From the NCBI GenBank assembly GCA_014898425.1, contig RCSZ01000009.1:1302001-1366000 (forward strand): a stretch of DNA of 64,000 nucleotides, written 5' to 3'. The translations under genes were made by a program, and so were the position numbers. Position 1 is the first letter of the stretch, and the number at the start of each line of letters is the position of its first letter. This DNA is from Botryotinia globosa. Lineage: Eukaryota > Ascomycota > Leotiomycetes > Helotiales > Sclerotiniaceae. Of the stretch, positions 24,490 to 36,262 are shown one piece after another. The notes beneath the pieces are model-generated. The model was given only the letters and a program-made list of their open reading frames with translations. It did no database searches and was not told where the DNA came from.

Positions 24490-25521
24490 TAAGTCGAATA
24501 CCTCACTTTCGGGCTACCTCTCTTTTGAGCCACCTTTTTATATCAAAAATTACTTTTTGACCTATTAATATCTCTATCAATATTGAATATAATTTAATAA
24601 AAATTTATATTTATATAATCCAAGCTATTTTAGACTTATATTAATTTTTTAGATTTATAGTATTTTTATGAATCGATTTCTAAAGCTTCAAAATATCGAT
24701 TTTCAATTTATATAGAAATCATATACAAATTTAAAATTTTATAAAATCTATAATAACCTTTAAGGGAAAATAGCTAAAAAAGATTATAGAATTTAATTAT
24801 AAGTTTATTAGATATTTAATTCGAATTTTTTTTTTAAAAAAAAGAATTCCTTATAAATAAATATTTAAAGGGGTACCCTCAAAATTGTAGGAATTATTTA
24901 TATTACTCTCAACTCATTATATATTATATCTCTATATTTATTCATTTTTTTTTTCTATATAGATTGCCAGGTGAGATTTGAATTTTTCAAAAAGATATAT
25001 AATCGTTGTTAGTTCGAGAAGGATACGGAAGACGCATAATGTAGGTCCTGTATATCTAATTATATTTTATCTAAAGAGCTAGCTAAATGGGAAAGTAGTA
25101 GGCCTTTCAATTATATAAGTACTACTAAAAGAACTAATCCCTTTCACATTCGCTTAATCCTTTTAATACAGTTGTCTTTGTATTGGAGTCATTCCCTTGT
25201 AGTGAATTCTCTTATTCATAAAATCGTCTTTTAATAATTGTTGTTAAAAAGTTATTAAAGATTATATAAAAGTTTTAAATTTGTATATAATTTCTATATA
25301 AATTTGAAAATTGATATTTTCAAGCTTTAAATCTCAATCCAGAAAAATCCTAAAAATCCTAAAATTCTAGTATAAGCCTAGAATAGCTTAAATTATATAA
25401 ATATAAATTTTATTAAATTATATTCAATATTGATAGAGATATTCGTAGACTAGAAAAGTGATTTTTAGTCTAAAAGGGTGGCCCAAAAGAGGGGTGGCCC
25501 GAAAGTAGGGTGGTCGACTTA
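24490..25521. mobile_element. AT-rich inverted-repeat (foldback/MITE-like) element, copy 1
   Basis: The ends form long inverted repeats: about 270 bp from 24490 is the reverse complement of the last ~270 bp before 25521, at roughly 85% by eye. The tips read TAAGTCGA...TCGACTTA and are flanked by TA on both sides (24488-24489 and 25522-25523), a possible TA target duplication. Just inside are blocks resembling ACTTTCGGG-CACC and TTTTGGGCCACC, with C-to-T-type differences between arms as expected after RIP. The ~490-bp centre is extremely AT-rich and has no transposase frame. A second copy lies at 28.2-28.8 kb. Confidence 0.75.
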
Positions 25522-25524
25522 TAC

Positions 25525-25686
25525 CTAGGTATGTTTCTATTTATGTTTCTATTTATGTTTCTATTTATGTTTCTATTCTAGTTTCTATTCTAGTTTCTAT
25601 TCTAGTTTCTATTCTAGTTTCTATTCTAGTTTCTATTCTAGTTTCTATTCTAGTTTCTATTCTAGTTTCTATTCTAGTTTCTATTA
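25525..25686. repeat. 12-bp minisatellite
   Basis: About 13 copies of a 12-bp unit alternate between GTTTCTATTTAT (first three or four) and GTTTCTATTCTA (the rest). It starts immediately outside copy 1 of the inverted-repeat element and ends about 130 bp before the MFS start codon, so it probably lies in that gene's promoter. Confidence 0.92.
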
Positions 25687-25815
25687 TATTGAAAGGAAAA
25701 GTCTGCTATCTGAAAACTTCAAACTCACTTATTAAGATTCTAGAGGGCTTATTAGTCTCCTTTACTAATTGAATAGTATATTCTGTGCTAAAATACAAGG
25801 CGATTCATCAAAACC

Positions 25816-27469
25816 ATGGAGCCTCCACCACCGGACTCAGTGCTACAGACTCAAGAAGAAAGCATACCCAATACCCCCAAATCGTGGCAGTTTTATCTCA
25901 TACTGTTTTCACTCTCTTTTATCAGCTTTGTTGCCGCCCTTGATGGCTCGATAATCGCCACAGCCCTCCCTAAAATCACAAATGATCTTTCGGCTGCCGA
26001 AAACTATGTGTGGATTGCGAACTCTTTCCTCATTGCTCAAACAGTTGTTCAGCCACTTTGTGCTCAGATATGTAACATATTCGGGCGCCGCACACCTATG
26101 TTCGTCTCGATTTCTCTCTTCATGCTTGGGAGTGGGCTCAAACAGCTCCACGATGCTCATAGCCGGTCGTACCGTTCAGGGCCTCGGATCCGGAGGCATC
26201 ATGATGCTTGTTGAACTCATTATCTGCGATATCGTCCCCCTCAGAGAAAGAGGAAAATACCTCGGCATTGTCATGTCTTCGACCGCTATCGCTGCCATTT
26301 TAGGACCAGCTGTCGGAGGAGCTCTTGCTACAGCAAACTGGAGATGGCTTTTCTATTTAAATCTTCCTATTGCGGGGGTCACTATGGTTGTCATGGCCAT
26401 ATCTCTTCGCCTACATCACAAGAAAGAATCTACGTGGGCGCGAGCACTCTTAAGAATTGACTGGGTGGGAAACTTCATGTTCATCGCCTCTCTTTGTTCT
26501 CTGTTGATCGGCCTTATATTTGGTGGATCTGTGTTCTCGTGGTCTTCCTGGCGAGTAATCCTCCCAATTGTGCTTGGGGTGCTAGGATGGATAGGTTTTC
26601 ACTTGTACGAGTGGAGACCACCCAATTTTTGCAAAGAAGTCTCCATACCCCCGCGCATCTTCGCGAATCGAACTTCATCAGCAGGCTTCTACATCGATTT
26701 CATCTCCTCGGTACTACTCCAGTGGGTATGCTTTTTCTGGCCTGTCTTCTTCCAAGCCATCAAAGGAACCTCTCCTCTTCGAGCTGGAACAAACTTCATT
26801 CCTTATGAGGCTTTTCTCATTGTGACAGCTGGCATGGCTGGCGGGATTCTCTCCAAATTTGGACACTATCGGCCATTGCACCTCGTTGGATTCGTTCTTA
26901 GTATTCTTGGACCGGGATTGAATATCATGTTATCAAAAACTACCCCCAGAGTTTCTTGGGTCATTTTCCAGATGGTCGACGCCATTGGCCGAGGAATTCT
27001 GCTGCCTACCGTTCTGCCTGCGATAATGGCTTCCTTGCCTGACTCAGACGTGGCTACAGCGACAGGAGTGTACTCATTCTTGCGTAGCTTTGGTTTCATT
27101 TGGGGTATCACAATACCCGGAATCATCTTTAATGCGCAATTCGATCGCTACTCCATACGTATCAGCGACCCTGCCGTCCGCCAAGAACTAGCAGGTGGGC
27201 GGGCCTATCAGTTTGTCAGTGGTACTTATATCCATTCCCTGGAGCCCACTATTCGACAACAAGTGATTTCGGTATATCGAGAAGCGCTAAAATCAGTTTG
27301 GATTGGCGCTGTTGCGTTCGGATGTACAGGGCTTGTTGCAGTATGCGTGGAAAGACACATATCACTCCGAACGAAATTGGACACACAGTTCGGACTTGAA
27401 TCTGATAAGTTTGGAAAGAACCAAGAAAAGAAGGTCTCTGTACCAGAGGACATAGAAGTGGCGCCGTAG
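25816..27469 (+). pseudogene. DHA2-family MFS drug/toxin efflux pump, frameshifted
   Basis: This is a 14-TM H+-antiporter of the DHA2 type commonly found beside fungal secondary-metabolite genes, in the plasma or vesicle membrane. The first frame (25816 to about 26136) carries the start, a cytosolic tail, LDGSIIATALPKI (motif D1-like) and AQICNIFGRR (motif A), and reaches LFMLGSG. The continuation (SNSSTMLIAGRTVQGLGSGG, then GPAVGGALA motif C to the C-terminus at 27469) is in another frame. No splice sites of workable size lie between, so a net one-base shift around 26131-26138 breaks the gene. Compared with the family's usual spacing, about four residues (LGSG-x4-S) are missing, consistent with an ~11-bp deletion. 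Apart from that, about 550 residues read cleanly, so the break is recent or a sequencing error. It is bracketed by two inverted-repeat elements. Confidence 0.82.
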
Positions 27470-28130
27470 AGGGACGGAGGAACAAGGCAAGAGAGTTTGT
27501 GGACTTTAGTTACACGTCTCGCAACGACTGAGAATTTTACCTTCTGGCTCTACGTAAAAGACGCGAATTTTTCCCGCGACGGACTAATTTCGTCATATTC
27601 TTTTGTAATTAATTCCTCTCTTATAATGACATACTTCAATGAATGAGGAAACCGTCTTTCTTCAAGTAGTTGATACCACCGATGTGATGAGGCATTGATG
27701 TGCATCCGCATATGCTAGAGCTTGCTTTGTATTCCTGTGAGGAGATTCAGTACTCGTTAAATATTGCATTGGTAGTCTCTATTGGCAGTAGTTACTATAT
27801 TCAGTAGCTCCCAAAAGTCATTCCCGTCATGCCGATGAAGACCCAGGTCACCTTCAAATGTATCTCCAAATATACTCCCTTTCAACTCAATCAATCAATT
27901 CCACCACTATTATAGGGCCTACCCTAAAAACCAGTATATATTTGGAAAGCCCTTACTTGCTTTAATCTAATTACTTCTTTTTCAATTGTTTTATCAATTT
28001 GTTTAAGGCTATGTAAGTGTTACAATCATATACTAGAGTATATCATAGAGGTTAAATAACTAGAATAAGAAAGCTAAAGAGGAAAGAGATCTTTGAAGAA
28101 TCTTTTTATTTTGTATATAATAACAATCGT

Positions 28131-28157
28131 CTTAGTTCAAGCTAGTCTTGAACTAAG
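28131..28157. repeat. Perfect 11-bp-stem hairpin
   Basis: CTTAGTTCAAG (28131-28141) and CTTGAACTAAG (28147-28157) are perfect reverse complements around a 5-nt loop (CTAGT). The hairpin lies 24 bp left of the second inverted-repeat element. Confidence 0.85.
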
Positions 28158-28180
28158 ATGTCACGTGATATTCATCATAG

Positions 28181-28793
28181 CAAGTCGACCGCTCTACTTT
28201 CAAATCACTTTTGTTTTGGACTATTTTTTTATATCAAAAGTTACTTTTTTAATTTATTAATATCTTTATTAATATAAAATATAATTTAATAAAAGTTTAT
28301 ATTTATATAATTCAAATTATTTTAAGTTTATATTAAAAAATTTATATTTTTAAATTTTTTCTGAATTGAAATTTAAAGTTTCAAAATATTAATTTTTGAA
28401 TTTTTATAGAAATTATATATAAATTTGAATTTTTTATATAACCTTTAATAACTTTTTAATAATTATTCACATTAAAAAAATTATATATTTTTTGAAGATT
28501 TTAAATCTAAATCTATATAGAAATTTCAAAAAAAAATAAAAAAAATAAATAGATATAAAGATATAATATATAGTGAGTTTAGAGTATGTTGGGTTGACCT
28601 AGTAAGAGAGTATATATATAAAAAGCATATAGAGTTAAAATGATATTAAATTAATGTCTGAGGGCATTGCTAAGCTATATATACTTTTATTAAGTTATAT
28701 TCAATATTAATAAAGATATTAATAAACTAAAAAAGTAATTTTTAGTGTAAAAGGGTGGCTCAAAATAAAGGTGGTCTGAAAGTAGAGTGGTGA
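28181..28793. mobile_element. AT-rich inverted-repeat element, copy 2 (shorter, opposite orientation)
   Basis: The left end (AAGTCGACCGCTCTACTTTC) and right end (reverse complement CACCACTCTACTTTCAGACC) match the tips of copy 1. Inside, the left arm follows copy 1's left arm for about 200 bp with many C-to-T/G-to-A differences. The centre (a TATAGTGAG-bearing AT-rich block) matches the centre of copy 1 in reverse complement, so the two copies are oppositely oriented around the MFS gene. At about 610 bp it is shorter than copy 1 and has no ORF. Confidence 0.72.
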
Positions 28794-30309
28794 AGTGATT
28801 TCATAAGGTTTTCCCTCTTGGACGTCTTTTGGAAAAAAATACTGGGTCCCTTGCTTGAATATCAATAATTTCCTGGAGGTGATGATTGGCGTGTTTCTCT
28901 TCCCGACTTACAGCTCGTTGTCCAAAATAAACGAACCTTCAATACATTAGTAATATTTGATAATCCTGAGCTCTGTATTCACTAGGGGGTGATAACCCAA
29001 GATGTACAAGTACCTACCTGAAGCTATATATAAGAGTATAGCTATGTTTAAGAGTATACTATATGTGAGTGGTAGAGAAATCAAAATCTGATCTTCGATA
29101 CCAATAATGGTACAGGCTGTACTTTTGAAACTTCGTGATATAGGTGGAGGGAAATGTTTTCTCTACTGATGTGATGGCCGAAGAAGTGGATATTCCATGG
29201 AATAGAAGCGGATAACTATTGCCACTGCAGATTAGATAACTACCGTTATTTTTTTCCTATGCTTGTCGTTGTTCATAATATAAAAGCAGTCCTCGATCCC
29301 TCAATCCATCCTCTGCTCTATCTCTCGTAAGCAGGATTACCTTGATGACTGCTCTTGTCTCACTAAGAAACATAAATCCAGGGGAGGAGCTACCTAGATT
29401 TCGTGAATGCTATACTTCTTCTATCGAGCACAAATTTGCAGTACCAATATCCACCGTGGTAGGGTAGAAATTCGAGGAAGGATTACAACCCCACTGCTGT
29501 TCATTCACTACATTACTCAAATCACTGAATGACAATTCTGATGTGAATCGAGAAAGAAGTAGTGTATCAGACTATCGGGGCTGAGGTCTAGCGGCTGAAT
29601 ATTGAGCATAAAAGCGTAGAGACTTTCATTAGAAATTCTCTTCCACTCAAAGAACACGGAGGGCAAAGCTATCAAAAATCTAAGATCGAGTATCTTCCTG
29701 ATCTACCAGACTCTCTTATATACTATCCGAGGGCTTCTGAACGGCATTTTTTTTTGATTGCCAAAAGCCAGGATTGAATTCATATTATTGTCTATTGTGA
29801 TACTAAAACCACACATCCAAATCACCAAATTTTCACTTCACTTTACTTCCGAAAGAAAAGCATTCCTGTCACTAGAACTGGACACTCTTGCTTGTACTTT
29901 CGTCTCAACTAAGTTCAAATCCCGTTTTCAAGACTTCTCGCACCACTGCGAATATGCAGATGAGAATATATAGCTATGTGAACACCTACCAGGCAAAGAT
30001 AAAATCCGATGGGGGAGGATTCCACAAACTTCAGAGCTTGAATCGAAGTTTTGCATAGGATCTTTTCTTAGAGCCACATCAGCCAGAATTGGACTGCTAT
30101 TCTTGAGTAAATTTGAGATTCTAAGAACTTTGGTTCTCCGTTCTCTTATACGAGTCTTTCTCCAAATTCTGATCATACGCGTGCTAGTATATTTGTATTC
30201 AATTGGATCGGCAGACTTCTGTTGAGCAATGAGAATGGGAAATCGAGTAGTAAATGGTGGCGCTAGTGGATCCAGAGGCACTTTTTTTTCGTACATAACA
30301 GGGAAGAAG

Positions 30310-30462
30310 TGCTTTCTCAAGATCAGATGGTAGAACGAGGTTTCCATGTTGATGGAAACATGCTTCCCCACAATCAGATGCGTGATGGAGATTCATCTAT
30401 TCACTACGATATGCTTTCTCAGAATTAGACGCATGATGGAGGCTTCCATGTTGACAGAAATA
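30310..30462. repeat. Three imperfect 51-bp tandem repeats
   Basis: Units 30310-30360, 30361-30411 and 30412-30462 each begin TGCTT and share the ATCAGA/ATTAGA and GATGGAG blocks. The 51-bp period is a multiple of three. On the plus strand it reads as a 17-residue repeat, e.g. CFPTIRCVMEIHLFTTI then CFLRIRRMMEASMLTEI, with a stop in the first unit. Confidence 0.8.
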
Positions 30463-33400
30463 GGTACTTTTCGTAGTTGGATCAGTTGCTACTTACTGCC
30501 GAGTCGTCACATCAGGAACGGCTGTTTCCTTTTAAATCCTCACGCTTAGAAGTAAAGAGTGTAGGTATGTCTGTATACTACTCGGGATTTGAGGAATGGC
30601 TTTGATAAAATTTCTGTCATCTTTCCCATTATGCTGTCACTATTCTTCAATCAACAGCAGAGTTTGACTGTCAATTCTTTCAGGGTTACCGCCTGAATTC
30701 GTTGCATTACACCCAGTCCACAGGGTAAACAGCATGCATATCTACCGTATAGTTCAACAAAACCGCTGTACGAAAGAAATGGGAATCACACTCCTACTGG
30801 ACATTCAGAATGTATGCAAGATCCATAACTGTAGCTTCAATTAAGAAAAAATATTATCAATCCACTATGGTCTCTTATCAGTAATGATTTGATTGTGTTG
30901 TGAAGCCTCACTCACAAGTAGCGATGAATCGCAGCATTCGCGTGCCCGTACATTCACTTCCTTCGTATTTTGCCCCAGAACTCAAGTCTTGACCCCTGCA
31001 CAAATATTAGGTACCTCATTAATGCGGAGAAGATATTTTGTGAATATCTCCCGGTAGGTATATAAAGAAGAGCTAGATAGCTCTTTTGCAGAGATACATC
31101 TAGCTGTAAAACCGGCGCGAAATAATTTCAAGAGCTGTGTACCTACCACCAGATTCCGACCCCCTAATCCCATCAAGCGAGACAATAAAAGAGCAAAGAA
31201 AACGCTGGTAGGGCTCTGATGCTCAATCGAATTCTATTTTCATCGTCGATTCTGTTTCGACTATCACTCACATGTTTTTGTTGTCCTTCGGACCGATTTC
31301 TTCTGTTTTCTATCTGCATAAGTTGCTCCTAGGAGGCAAGTCTATTTATACATGATTACACTTGCATGAAAATACGTGCTGGCTGTACGTGTAACATTCC
31401 CACCGATTGTTTAGCTTCAGTCAGGCATAGGGATCGTTGAATTGATCTTGTATCTCAATTCTAGTGCACAGGATATATCATTAACTCTTTCTTTTATACA
31501 CATTCCGTGTAAGACATGCTTGGAAGCTATCCTGTATATTCACTATCTTCCTTCTTAAGCTCGATATGCTGATTCTTTGCGTATAATACAAGGAGATCTT
31601 GCTCAGAGGATCAGTGAATATCGAGAAGCTAATTAAAGGCCAATTAGCCGCGCTGTCCTGTGCCTGGAACGAAGGCGCAGACTGGGTATTTATATACCGT
31701 ATACAAGCCCTACGTCTAATTAGTAGAGTCTGGGAGTGAAGCCCTGATGCGACAAGCCTTGAAGCTATCCTCTTCTTTCTAAGTTTGGAGAAGAGCTGAG
31801 ATTCAGGGGAAACCCTAATTTAACGTAGAGGAGGGAGAAATAGCCATCTTCTCTCTTATCATCACTCATCTGAAATCTCAACCCTAAAATCTTCTCATCA
31901 CTTTATACATCTCATGACTATTGTCAAACATGCATCCCTACTATCATCTCCCATAAACGTCACAGCACTCCAATCTTCAACAACCCAAACCATCAAAACA
32001 CCCCGCCAGACCAACATCTTCAAGCAAAACGCCACTCCACACCTTTCAGCCCACTCACCTCCTCCCCAAACCCATATCCTCTTCCCCTTCTTCTTTCTGC
32101 TCCACCCACCAATCCTGCTGGTGTTGATCGTGGTATCCTTTCCACCGACTCCCAACCTCAAATTGAGAAGAAAGCATCCCTTATAAACACCTGAATCCAA
32201 TCTCTCCTGCGAGCTTCCGCGCCCATCAAGCGAGGAGAAAAATGGGCCCGGGAAAAGTCGGGATTCAAATGAGGGGTATCGACTCTATCAGGCTCTCAGC
32301 ATTACTGAATGGTTCAATGCCGTAGCTTGTTGCAGTGAATTCAATCGCTGTGTAATAAATAAGTCGTTTCATCATGTACCCAACTGAATGCAGAGGAACT
32401 CAGCATAGGTACCTATATCAAGAACCAATCCTAAAGATTTCGATCTCCTTCAAAGAACCCATCATACGCGAGTGCTGGCCCAAGAAATCCAAGGTCAGAC
32501 AGACATGTCAACTTCTGGAGAGAGTATATCCGAAATCGCAAAGCAGTATGCTCCGAAAAGTGAGAATCTGCAAGCTCATTGCAACGGCGCACCCCTCAAG
32601 TTAGATGGGGATCAGAAAGCTATCGAAACTCTATGTCTTTGATGGAATACTGAAGAGCTCGTTGTTGATAACGGTATCTTAGACGACGAAAATATAGCAC
32701 AGCACAGCACAGCAGCAACAAAGAATCTTTCCGCGAGGATGCTGCGGACGAGAAGCAGATTTCAAGACGGAAAGCCACGCACGCTGTCTACTCCAACGAC
32801 AATACCCATATAGATCAACCGACCAGTATGAACGTTGAACCATCAGTACGCATCCGATATATCACATTCCACAAACATCCTTCTCGCCATTTTCCAACCT
32901 CATATTGAATCGCACTTCCCGTTTCCATTCCAACGTATAATGCATACCTACACCAATATCTACCTACTATCCAGCGCATGTAAATCGAGAAAGAACACAC
33001 CTTCCTTCCTTCCCATTGCCGACAACAAAATGATCAAGGTATCCGTATCCTCATTCAACTACAAACCATCTAGATACATCGTATCTCCACTACAATCAAG
33101 TAAATCTACGCACCACCCACACCCCAATAAATAGTAGCGAATGGGGTACTCAACTACCCTATCCTTCTATTCCCCTATCTCTCACACGAAAACATGCGTT
33201 TATATAGATAGGCACAGCAATTCCTTCCAGAAAATTTCCCACGCAACCGAAAGGAATTCTTGACCGTGTACGGAACGGAAGCGGTGTAACCTTACTGCGA
33301 TTTCAAGACCTACCTACCTAGGTACCTACCTATTAATAGTACATGCACAAGTGAATAGAATACGATTATAAACCTAGGTACTAACCCAACCCTTTAAAGA

Positions 33401-33974
33401 GTCTCAAGAATCTCCCAGCATAGAACTCTCTCAAGATCGAATAGATTCACGAGAAGCAAAGAAAACGGACACGACGTCCTGTCTCGTCCCGTTGATGATC
33501 CTGGGAGTGACCATAGTCTAACCATTATATTAGCACAAGGGAAGCTCATCTTACTGGGTGTGATATTCAGGGGGCTCGCATAAGTTCATTTCGTGATAAT
33601 CTCATCGTCTTGATTGGCAGTCATTTTCAACTATTGTCGTTATTCAGAGTTTTTGTCACTCGATCGAGATATGGTGAATCTTGAACTTTGTGGGTACTTT
33701 CTCGTGAACAATGTATAAACATCGGAGCAAAGTAATTAACTCGATTGATTCTCAGGTATAGCCTTCATATGGAAGGCTATCAAATCACGAAAATATCCAC
33801 TAAAGCCATGGTATCATGCCAACCTATCCGTTCCTGGAACTTTATAACGCCGTGTTATCCTTAGCATTATCGTAAATCATCATCATAATAGCAACCACCC
33901 TTTCATTTCCTCAGGAGATCATTTTTGTAGTAGGGGTGATGTAGTAGAGAAAGTAAAAGATCAATCATCAACAT

Positions 33975-36262
33975 CTACCAATGCTTCATAACTAAAATCT
34001 GCTCCTGATAAGCCATCAAGACATTCCACGTTTCCTTACGCTTCATTCCTTCCCTAGCCCAAATATCTTCCAGAGCAGTCGTTCCATTAAAGTATTTTAC
34101 GAACTTAGGCCACAATGCTTTTGCCTTTGGGTCAGTCCAACGCTTACCAATAGCTGCAATATACATTGTCTCTACATGGCTAGCCTTGTGGGGGTCGACA
34201 ATGGCATAGGATGATATGTATTTCAAGTGCTCTGCGTTGTTCAAAGAAGGATGTTCAGTGGCTTCAGGGACGGGCATTTTCGCGAATTCGTCTTCCGCGG
34301 CCTTGGCTTCTGCGACTGTCTTAGCGGCGAGTCTTTCAAGGCGTGCAGCTTCGGCTGCCTGCTCAGTAGTGAGAGGAGCTGTTGGGTCGAGAGCTGCCGC
34401 CTTCTCAGCATCTGTAGCTTCTTCAGAAGAGTTGCCTTCTGGAGATCCGGGCGCGGTATGAACAGGCGGGTTCTTTGTTCTCTCGATAGCTTCTGCCTTC
34501 AATTGATATTCGACCTCGTAGATGATCTCAGGCCAGACCCAGATCCAACAAAAGGTTCGCAGATGAGTAACCCAGCCCCCACGAATGAGCCATGCAAGCA
34601 TTTCCATATATTTTTCACGATGACTCTTGGAGGGAACGAAAGACTTGTAGGGGCGAGGAGCATAGGATATTTGGCCGAGAAAACTTTGTAAAGATGGAGC
34701 AAAAGGAAATGCTTTCTTCCACTGCTGGCTTGCTGTAATTAACTTGTGCATATCGCAGTTTGGAGAAACGATAAACATGTCGCGGGCATGAATAGGTGGA
34801 ATGGCAATTGCTTTGCGCCAATAGATCAAATGTTGTGAGAGAGTAAGAACCTCATCGAGACCAACATTGTTTGCTTGAGCGACTTGTTGGAAAGACAAAG
34901 TAGGTTTGGCCCATTTAATAACTTGGATTAAAGGAGCGGAAAGCTCTGTATCTTCAGATGATATCTCCGCGATAACGTCAACCTCATCCTCAAGAAGTAG
35001 AAGTGCAAAATGCTTATCAAGCTGCGTAGGGTCTGGATTACCTTCCTCATCGACAAGAGGGTTGGCACTAGAAAGTAATACGCCGGGTTTTGCACGCTCG
35101 TTGGGGTTTGGAAAGCTCATCAAAAATGTCGGAATTGGGATGTGAAGAGACAAATCAATCGGAGGTTTGGTATCGAGACAAACGGTGGTGATGGTATTGT
35201 TGACAACAGCATCGTAAACGTCGCGCATTGCATCTGCCAATGTGGATTTGACCAAGATTTGGCTCCATAATTGACTCATTGGGCGCTCTATCAACATGTT
35301 AGATTGTGAAGTAAATTCATGCACAAGAAGAACTTACTATCTTCGCGGGCTCTCTCCTTCATGCCTAGAATGGTCTCAGATTCTTTCCAAACATAATTGC
35401 TCTGAGCTTGGGCATGGTTGAGGGCCTTGTTGAAAGTCTTGATAACATGCTCATAAAGCTCCTCGATTCTCTCATCTTGTTCGTGCCTAGGTAAGCTGAT
35501 GACGAAAACCACGTTAAACATTGTCATTTCTCCATGATCATCACCGTCATCCAAACTACTGCCCTTTTTTGCTTGACTGCCGCTAACCGCCTGACCTTCT
35601 TCTGCTTCATCTTCATCCTTGGCTACCTCTTTGCCCTTCTTCGACTTTCTCGGCTTCTTCCAAAATCCATCCTCGCGGATGTGCAAGGGATAGGAAACAA
35701 AGTAGAGATTGTCAATGGACAGCTCAAACTTCTTTTTATGGTATGGGCGTGGTGGGGTCAAGATACTCGCAAGATCGACGGTAGGAAATTCGCCGAATTG
35801 TTCCCAAGGAACGATTTGTTCGCCGTCTCTGCCTTCAAGGTGGTCGTCGTTATCAATTTCCACGTGACGCGATCTGCTGCCATTTCCACCATTCCCCTTT
35901 TTTCCATTCAAGTTCAATTTTCCAATCTTTGAAGCAATTGGGTCTTCAAGATCGGAGAAGTCGTCGCTATCATCTTCATCGCTCCCTGTTCGCTCTCCGA
36001 GCTCGCTCTGATCAGTTTCTGTGCCATATCTATAATTGCGTGGTGGTGGAGCAAATGATGGTCGAGGTGGATAGTGAAAAACAAAATGTGGTCCTGTTTG
36101 TGATTTGATAACAAGAGCGACGGCGATTAAGCCGGAATCGATGAAAGGTTCAGATTTGTCCATACTGAAAATTCTCCCTTCAAGATTGTATGGAGGTAAT
36201 GAAGGTTGATTCTTGGAGGTTGTGGCTTGCTTTCGAGAGCTTTGTTTTGGCTTGGTAGGCAT
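33975..36262 (-). CDS. NPR3: Nitrogen permease regulator 3 homologue (GATOR1/SEACIT subunit)
   Basis: Npr3/NPRL3 pairs with Npr2 and Iml1 at the vacuole to inhibit TORC1 when amino acids are scarce. Exons are 36262-35338 and 35287-33975. The 50-nt intron 35337-35288 (GTAAGT...GATAG) restores frame between KERARED and KRPMSQLW, giving 745 residues. The N-terminal longin-like half shows FIDSGLIAVALVIKSQTGPHFVFHYPP, then an acidic insert, then FELSIDNLYFVSYPLHIREDGFW and FNVVFVISLP. The second exon holds TTVCLDTKPPIDLSLHIP. The C-terminal winged-helix/CTD region includes LAWLIRGGWVTHLRTFCWIW and a final helix bundle ending NVLMAYQEQILVMKHW. An Ala/Glu-rich coiled segment (about 580-650) is inserted before the end. 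The ATG at 36262 is the first in frame. Confidence 0.92.

Larger units (their letters stand above)
27470..33974. other. Gene-poor 6.5-kb region with repeats
   Basis: No gene can be supported between the MFS relic and NPR3. The region contains a perfect hairpin at 28131-28157, inverted-repeat element copy 2 (28181-28793), and three 51-bp tandem repeats at 30310-30462. It also contains short TACCTAGGTA palindromes (around 33310-33335) and a 9-bp-stem hairpin at 33758-33780. Small frames such as 31914-32186 and 32835-33134 lack domains or splice extension. Confidence 0.55.

Noticed and set aside
29928..30371. 147-codon minus-strand frame
   Set aside because: It starts inside the 51-bp repeat array, has no domain and no intron structure.
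31914..32186. 90-codon ORF ending KLRRKHPL
   Set aside because: The ending resembles small basic ribosomal proteins only superficially; the rest is Pro/His/Phe-rich and non-conserved in appearance.
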